Source: Corbicula japonica
Lineage: Eukaryota > Mollusca > Bivalvia > Venerida > Cyrenidae
Length of the DNA: 64,000 bases
Reading direction: 5' to 3'
NCBI GenBank assembly: GCA_038501625.1
Contig: JAZAYU010000003.1
Span: 58,501-122,500, forward strand
Of this stretch, positions 55,441 through 64,000 are shown piece after piece. Numbering within the stretch: the stretch's first letter is position 1; every line of letters starts with the position of its first letter. Under the pieces are notes generated by a model that was not told the origin of the DNA, ran no database searches, and saw only the letters and a program-made list of their open reading frames with translations. The position numbers were made by a program, and so were the translations under genes.

Positions 55441-56777
55441 TAATGTTTGAGACTCGAGACATTGATTATCTGATATTGGCAACTTAAAGCGCTCCGAACT
55501 AAATTAAATAAAACTCGGGAAGTTTTACCCAAACATATATTTATAATTTAAAGATATAAAATTGATTGTAAAACTAAATGAACTAAAAATTTTCAGAAAT
55601 AAAGAGAAAAACGCGAAAAAAATATGAAACAATGTTTGAATATGTTCTTAATTGTATACGAATAAGAAAGAACTTTTTGGAGAAAAAAGAGCAGTATATT
55701 GAAAAATGCTTCAATACGAACATGGCACAAATCTATTATCCGAATCGTGTGCATTCAATTTGTAGGATAAGGTTCAGTCATTTTAAAATATCTATTAAAT
55801 TTCTGGCATAAAATGTTGCATCAGCACTGGGTTACTATAACCCAGATCGGCATGAAAGAACATTTATAAAAGTGAACGGGCGTTTTCATTTGCAGATGTC
55901 AAACTTTAACCTTTTTAAGGTTTTCTAACTTTTCTTTCCCATTTTTAAATCTGCCATTTTTAAGCAAATAAAATGTGTTTTTCTTTACTCGTTATTAGTT
56001 ACCGAAAGAGTCGAACACAACGATGTTTTACACAAACCTCTCCGACGTATTAAAGTAGTTAGAAGAGAAAATTTAAATATTGTGCGCTGCACTATAAAAG
56101 CCATCTTTTTTCCATTCAATGATATTAATCAAACGTTTTTATGAATTATGCTGATATCTAACCAACCAGACCCTATTAAAACGTATTTGAAAGGATCACG
56201 GATGATTACTGCAGGTCAATTTTAATTGTTATATTAGACCGAAACTACCCAGTGACAGGTGCGCGTTACAAAGGGAGGTAAATTAAGACAGAATATTGAG
56301 ATAACTCTGTATATCGGTAGGACCCCATTGGTCACAAATTCACTGTTCAATAACGCACCACATTCCTAAAAATACACAATTTACACGCTTCGGTATCCTT
56401 TATGTTTGTTGCCCGGATGCAAAATTGATATTAAATTTTATCGTTCAAGTCATTTTATTTCAAATCGTATTCATCATACACAATAGCAGTAGCAACAGCA
56501 GCAACGGACCTAATTTCATGTAAAACAAGGTTTAATTAGAACGAAATCATTACTCCGCAAAGCAAAATTAATTGATTTTAAGAATTGTTGTTGTTGCCTT
56601 CGTTGTTGTTTTTGTTGTTGTTGATGATGATGATAATGATTATCATAAGCAGCAGTTGTTGCAACAGCAGCAAAGGGAATATGGTCATGTAAAACACGGT
56701 CTGTTGTAGTCAAAATCATGTCTTCGGAAAGCTAAATAAAACGTGATCTTGAGTTGTTGTTGATGATGTTGATGCCA

Positions 56778-56865
<88 letters not shown>

Positions 56866-56967
56866 CGACGACGATGACGATGATGATGATGTTATCAGAA
56901 GTCGTTGTTATTGTTGTTTGATGAAGAAGAAGAAGAAGAAGAAGAAGAAGAAGAAGAAGAAGAAGAA

Positions 56968-57048
<81 letters not shown>
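56778..57048. repeat. (GAT)n, (GAA)n, (GAT)n compound microsatellite
   Basis: (GAT)n with GAC variants to about 56891, then about 15 GAA units at 56922-56966, then (GAT)n to 57048. Confidence 0.95.
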
Positions 57049-57049
<1 letters not shown>

Positions 57050-58071
57050 AAACTATTTTTTTAATTGGTAACAATGGTAAGATAAACGGTCCATTCTATC
57101 AGACTTAGTTTATAAAAAAATCCTGTTGGGTTAAACTTAATATATTTTCCAAATTCGAAAAAGATAATATTTGCTGTTATTATCATATGTGTTTTATGCC
57201 AGAGACTCGCTTTTTTCATACGAAAACGCTACTGTGATCAATCGATTTTCATCGGATCAGAGAAAAGTTTAACATGGGAACTAATTCAAACAATCGGTCT
57301 CAACTTTGCTGTTAAACAATTATTAATGCAACATATTTCAAAAATACTTACTTCAGTATCTTTATCTTTGTTGCTCGAGGGCAAAATTAACATTTACCGA
57401 TACCGAATCACAACATTGAACCTATTTGTTGTTAATTCGTTATATTAAAAGTTTGCTCAATTTGCATGTTGGATCATTCAGATTTTTACCAATTAAAGTA
57501 ACTGTCTGTAGCCACGAGTACAGTAATTGTGCTTCTTTTGTAGAATTAGAATATTCAATAAACAAACAGGAAAATGAAACTTATATGCGTATATCATTTC
57601 GATCGACTAATTGGGAATAATCTCAAAATTTCTCCCATTTTACAATTTATTTTCTGTTCTTTTTCATTACTATTATGTATTATAATAATGATAATCGTCA
57701 GCAGCAGCACCAGTAACGGCATCAATTGTTGGTTGTTGATGATAATGATCATCATCATTAGCGGCTGTAGCAACAGCAGCAACGGAAATAAGATCATATA
57801 AAACACCATATTAAACACGGCTTGCTGAGGACAAAATAATTTCTTCTGGAAGCTTAATTAAGCATAATCTAGATGTTGCTGTTGATGTAGCAGAAGTAGT
57901 AGTGTAGTAGAGGTAGTGGTAGTATTAAAAGTAGTAGTTGTTATTGTCGTTTATACTGATGATAATGCGTTTTTAAAACTGTTATTGTTGTTGTTGTCAA
58001 TAAAGATCATGAGCAGCAGCAGTTGTAGCAACAACAACAGCAGCAACGGACAAACGATCGCTATAAAACAG

Positions 58072-58328
<257 letters not shown>

Positions 58329-58995
58329 GGTAGCAACCAATTATGATACAAGCAAACTGCCTTTAAACGAAAAAATTTCTTCGGAAATGTCTATTAAGCA
58401 TTCGAACAATCGGTCACATCTTCAATTTTTAATAATACACCACATTCCGAAAATTACTTCACTTACAAGCTTCTGTACCTTTGTGTTCGTCGCCAGAAGG
58501 CAAACTCAATATTTATCTCTACATTACCAGTTGAAGCTATTTATTGGTAATTCAACTAATGAAACAATTTACAAAACTAGAGTTCGATTTGACAAAACAA
58601 AATTTCAACCATTAAATATGCGTGAAGCTGGAAATGATTTCAAAATAACGATTATCTGACTTAATTTAAAATTTACATCTATTCTTCTTTGTGCCATGAT
58701 TTTTTAATCAGAACAGCTCGAATGTTTACGATAAATAATATTATTAATGCTCGTTCTTTGTAGAAATATGACAGAACATGACGTTAAAATAAATTCGTTC
58801 TGTTTGGAGAAAAAAATGATTTGCGTTTAATATTGAAAATCTTGTATATTAAACTTTCAGTGTTGTATGGTTTAGTTCAGGTTCATACTTATTTATTACT
58901 AGCAGTATCTAGTTCAAACACGAAATGTTTGCTAAAATAAGACTATTCGAAAAAAATCTAAAGTAAATCATACTCTGAAGGTTTAATATAAATGG

Positions 58996-59005
58996 ATTAT
59001 TATTA

Positions 59006-59046
<41 letters not shown>
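58996..59046. repeat. (ATT)n microsatellite
   Basis: About 16 ATT units with one GTT. Confidence 0.95.
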
Positions 59047-60200
59047 TTTTTTATTAATTACTAACATAATGTAGTTAAAAAAAAAGAAAAGTTTGAAAAT
59101 CTTTAAGATTGTTCATTCTACTGTAAAACAAACATGTATAATATGGTTACAATAACATCTGGTAAAAATATTGATGCGTTAGTAGAGAATCATAGAAATA
59201 AAATTCCAAAGATTTGAGAAAACTCCAGTTCCATTCAACGAAACACAATTTCAACCATACAATATGCGTGCTTTAAACCTTGAAAAGTTTGTCCCTATCT
59301 ATTTCAAATGAACATTACATCGTTCTAAAATGTAACTAAATTACGAAGAATATTTATAAAATATCACATGTTTTACAATTTATAAGCAATAAAAGCAACC
59401 TCCCTTTGTGCGAATGATATCTTATTTGTTTGAGACAGTCATCTTCTTAAATTTACTAAGCATAAGTACAAATATAGAATACTGTCTATAAAATTCCAAT
59501 AGTAATATTCTTCAAAAAAATGATTTTAATTTGTTATGGAGGTGTCAAATTCACATAATATGTTTGACTTATTTAAATCTTTCACAAAGAGAATATAAGA
59601 ACGTAGCCTTCTTAAAAACATTTAAAATAGTTTCTTAATAAGAACATTTTACTTCGAATGAATATAAACGCCTCTGTCGCAGTGATCCCTTGTCAAGCGT
59701 TGCACGATGCTCCGCCTGCAGCCTCGTGTGCGCAAGCGAGACAGAATGGTAATGATTGACAGCTAATGATTGACAGCTTAAGTTCCGCGTCAGTTAAACG
59801 GTCCTGTGGACATCCAGTTCATTTTCATTAAGACTCTATATATTTGCAATATTTATGTCTCTACAGCTACTTTATGAAAATGACAACACACATTCATATT
59901 AACAACATAGGAAATAATAAATAATAGTATATAAAATAATAATAATAATAATAATGAAATAATAAATATTAAAAATCAACAAGAATTAATACTCTAAATA
60001 TTCAGCTTAACAAGGTGCGTAATTGCAAAATAATTTAATCATAGTGTTTCTTGGGAAAACTAAATTATAATAAGCGTGATCATGAGTTGTTGTTGTTGAT
60101 GATGAACTTCTAACTGTGAAATACTATTTCTTCAGAAAGCTGAATTAAGCGGTTTCTAGAGTTTCGGTTGTTGTTGTTGTTGTTAATGACATAAGATGAT

Positions 60201-62760
60201 GAAAATTGTGGCGCTGTAATAAGAAAATAATATTTCTAATAAAACAATCAACACTTCCAACAATTGACCAGAATTATTTTCAAGCATTGTTTTATTTATG
60301 TTAATCTTGATTATTTATACACCAAAGTTGCATAAGTTATATTCGTGGTTAAAAACCTTCAAGATTTCATATGTAAATATGTACACAAATATTTTGTTTA
60401 ACCGCTACTATCATGACTATGATTTCCCTATGTACAAACCAATATTTACGCTTAGTGTTATTAAAATTTTGTGATTTACGGCAGTTTGACATACGATAAA
60501 GCAATTTTTGATCAACTAAACTTTCATCAGATGTGTTAAACATGGACACTAAATCAGTCGAAAATTCACTGTTCAAAAATGTTTTTCAAAAATAACATCA
60601 GTTAGACGCATCGGTACTTTTTTCAATCCGATCATTAAATTTCATTGTGAAATATAATACCATTAAAAAACAGAATTGAATGTGTTCTACCGAGCTGAAA
60701 GCGGTAGCCAAAAGATGTGTTATAATGATTATCTGTGAGTGTTATTTAAACTACTATTATAATACTTCTTTTGTTAAGTGGGAGCTTTACTTTAGCGGAT
60801 CGGAAATTTAAAAATTGGTTGTGTTTCATATTTTTAAAGTTTATTGTCAATCTTTAATTCTTCGTTAGCGATTGACACTGTTTTTACCACTTACATGAAG
60901 ATATCCCTTAAAGTTGTCATGGTAATATTGCCCGAGACAGATAAATTATCGGAATTTTAGGGATTTTACATACATCCGTATATTCAAAAGTAACCGCATA
61001 TTAAGAAACAACTTAATTTTAAATACGAGCGAAGGATAACCATTCATTATTAAAGATTGATTTTACAGCAGGGATGAAAATTATCCATTCATTTAGTGAT
61101 GAAAATTAATGTAACCTTTTCATTTCACTAAACCACGAATTCAAATTATGCATCAGGCCAAAACAAGTCGATAATCGATAATAATAGCGCAACGCAACTT
61201 ATTTAAACACGAAATATATAATCCAGATATATTTCGTGGTAAAAGAAGTTCCGTTTCTAATTCCTTTAACTTTTACCTCAATTTAGGATATCGCAATATA
61301 ACTTTTTCTATGTGAAGGTAACATCAATTAAAAGTATCTCCATTTTATCGGTTTGCACTTACATTTTTATTTTTTATGAAATCGAAAATATGAGTTTAAT
61401 ATGACTGAAATATGCAATGTCAAAAAGGTGATCCTTAGCAAATTTTGAGTTGTATATAATAGCCGACTGTTGAACTTAAATTTTGTTGTATATTTTTCAA
61501 ATTATACAATATTAAGAATTAGCATAGTGCCGATTTGGAACATTTAATCCTGCAGGTACGCAAATAAAGTTTTCAAAAAGGTCATTGTCATGATTGCAAC
61601 CTGGCAAATTAGGATACCAATTTGCACTTTTCACTAATTTCAATCATTAATGTTTTGAGAGAGGTACATCTTTCGAACAGATCTTTCTTGAAGCTTCCTA
61701 TAGAAACTCAGGATTTCTCCCTATTAATAATTGATTGGTTAATGCGTATTGAGAGATAATTTGGATTTTTGTATTGGTCAGTTACGCGAACTATCTATGA
61801 ATATTAATGAATTAAAAGGTAGAACAGTACTTATTATATGATACGTTATTGCATTTGTGTCCATTGCAGTTATGTTTCAGTTCGGTTCGATTCATTGATT
61901 TGATTCTTTCACGGCATGAAATTAGTTTGACCACTGTGTGCATTTCTCCCCGCGTACAATATTTAATTTGGATAGTTTTATTACTTCTTTAAAGGAAAAG
62001 GTCCAGTCTTCTTAATTCATACTGTATACATTGTAATTAGACACGGATTTTATTTGCAAATATACTTATAGCGGTTCATGTGGCCATCATTCACTTTGTT
62101 TGTAAAACGGCATGACCGTATGAACGCAGCGAAAAAATATATTCACTATCCCTTTTTTTATAAATTATTGACTAGACACAACGCTCGTTTAAGTGTTTCT
62201 AATATAATGTTATAATGAGGGTTTCGCTGTTTTTACATTCGTTTGAAAACTCAGAATTAATTTTACAGTCGGCCTCAATTGAAAAAACGTAGTTAAATAC
62301 AGAAACAGATTAACAGTAACTGGTCTTGGTTTCCACATGCATATTTCCTCATCTTCCATTAACCACCAACCAAACTCGCAGATGTTTTAAAATAACCAAT
62401 TTAACAAAACACAAATAAATCACAAATAAAAAGTTGTGTTTTTAATTATTTTTTAATTATTTATGCGCATTATGAGGAACATCGATACAGAGTTATTTAA
62501 CAATGAATGAACGGTGCATTATACTTCCTACAAAATCGGTAAAACTCCTTGGAGTAAACGATCGGTAGATTATTTGGGTACTCAAGTACCAACAACATCC
62601 CTCAAATGGAAAATTAACGTTTAATCTAGAGTAAGTTTATAGTTTGCATTAAAGAATTGACTGATTTTATTACTATAATTACTTACCACAATTACTGTTT
62701 TAAAAAAATCAAAATTAAAACAAATGTGTATAACAAAGCACACTTATATTAGACCTTAAC
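60201..62760. other. no supported gene
   Basis: AT-rich, without exon, RNA gene or clear repeat recognised by eye. Confidence 0.4.
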
Positions 62761-62764
62761 GACA

Positions 62765-63160
62765 TCAGCATCAGCACAACCAGCAGCAGCAACAACGACA
62801 ACAACAACAACTATTAATTTAGATTTTCAAATAAACGTTTTCGACTTATCATCATGCTTACATCATCATCATCCTCATCGTCGTCATCTTTAACAACAAC
62901 AAAATGTTATCGTCGTCATCTTAAACAACAACAACAAACATTATATGACGCTTAAATTAAGAATAGAAAACGCTTAAAATACTATGACTAAGCCGGTGAA
63001 TTTAGAGGTTATTAAAAAAAAGCTTCATCATTATCATTTTAATCAACAACAGAAACAACAACATCATCTCTAGATCTCTAGAACAAATAAATGACGAAAC
63101 AACAACAATGGTAGATACCGCTTATTTGTTGTTGTTGTTGTTGTTGTTGTTGTTTTCAAA
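62765..63160. repeat. (CAA)n/(ATC)n region, opposite strand polarity
   Basis: AACAACAACAAC and CATCATCATC tracts on the + strand, the complement of the GTT/GAT polarity seen at 53.7-60.2 kb, then (GTT)n at 63127-63154. Confidence 0.6.
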
Positions 63161-63464
63161 GAAACTACAAGCATGAAATATCTGTAATCATGTACATTTC
63201 AGAGCTAAATATTCATTGCTGACTTTTTCTAAGATTGCCAAAAGCATGTTCTGTGTTCGTTCTCAACATGGTGTGTTCTAAAGGGCAATACAGTGCTGCT
63301 GTTATATTGACTGATCAAACATTTAATCAAATCATACGTTCATTCAATAATTAGCATTTCCGTTATATTAATAAATTTTCCAATTCTATGCGATAATCAG
63401 CGGCAAAAACTTGACACCGGGTGCGCTAATTAAATCCGTAGTTGTCGACTCGTAATTTTAGTAA

Positions 63465-64000
63465 AGGTCCTCTAGTTTTACGACCTTGTTACATAATCTT
63501 ATTAGCAAGGCACAGGTATTGTCAACTGGGGGTTTGATAACTGATTAGGGATTAAATATGATAAATAATTGTCACAGTGTTGATTCGATAAATTTTGATA
63601 TGATGTCAATGATGATGATGAAGTTGATGTTGGTGTGGTGGTTGTGGTGATAAATTTTGATATGATGATGATGATGATGATGATGATTATGATGATGATG
63701 ATGATGATGTTAAAAAGAAATTAACTTAAAATTGCATAAAAGAAGAACAAATATCAAACCATAATTTTAACATCCTCGGAATATTTGATTTTATTGTTAA
63801 GTTAATTGAATCATAGTTAGTTCAATCACAATACAAAAAGGTTTTTTATTAATGTATTTTGAGCGTGTTTCATATATACTGAAAGGATAAAGAAACGCAG
63901 GGTAACAATTGGATAGGCAGGTTCGAAAGCTCATGCTCCACGACGGTTTACACTGAGGCAGTGGAGACAAGTTTTATTCACTTTCGACACATGTTAAGGT
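63465..64000. repeat. repeat copy and (GAT)n tracts
   Basis: 63465-63590 repeats 55240-55440; 63605-63710 holds two (GAT)n tracts each preceded by GATAAATTTTGATATGATG. The rest to the window end shows nothing recognised. Confidence 0.5.

Overview
The window looks like non-coding-rich animal genomic DNA, most likely from a mollusc and probably a bivalve. It is AT-rich, has small phase-1 exons with GT-AG introns of about 0.2 to 1.6 kb, many MITE and foldback repeats, GACGGAC and TGACCTTGACCTT dispersed repeats, and long GAT/ATC microsatellites. There are no bacterial-type operons. The species call is inference. Gene models were spliced by eye from open frames, splice signals and intron phase, with no transcript support.

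The main gene lies on the + strand (about 37.1 to at least 48.3 kb). It encodes a single-pass membrane receptor with a signal-peptide exon, seven exons each carrying one Ig-like domain, a transmembrane exon, a Ser-rich linker exon and three consecutive 66-nt exons. The last two of these each encode a textbook-spaced ITAM (Y-x-x-L, seven residues, Y-x-x-I). The first is a half-ITAM with His in place of the first Tyr. This tandem triplicated ITAM tail on a multi-Ig receptor is the most exciting content of the window.

A second Ig-type gene lies on the - strand (about 11.0 to 6.3 kb). It has a signal peptide, one variable-like Ig domain resembling the first domain of the 37-48 kb gene, and a transmembrane segment with an Arg inside it. 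In the simplest reading it ends in a stop at once after the membrane. Together the two genes suggest an immune-type receptor locus with one signalling-competent member and one short-tailed member. That pairing is inference.

The rest is mainly mobile DNA. 1.3-2.0, 35.4-36.1 and 39.9-40.6 kb hold three copies of a foldback element of about 690 bp flanked by TTAA. 7.36-9.69 kb is a TIR element with a nested GC-rich repeat. 12.7-18.6 kb is a large inverted repeat with arms of about 775 bp, one arm split by a reverse-transcriptase retroelement fragment, and with an unrecognised two-exon coding sequence at the inner edge of the other arm. 19.1-19.7 and 34.2-34.8 kb are two copies of a composite element with tRNA-like ends. 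28.67-33.90 kb is an element of about 5.2 kb with TIRs of about 460 bp, a candidate 5-bp target duplication and internal spliced exons, itself invaded by a pogo-type MITE. LINE, Tc1-like and other fragments are scattered. 49.3-51.2 kb holds short palindromic and CG-rich repeats. 52-64 kb is a low-complexity region of trinucleotide repeats with a reiterated module and no convincing gene.
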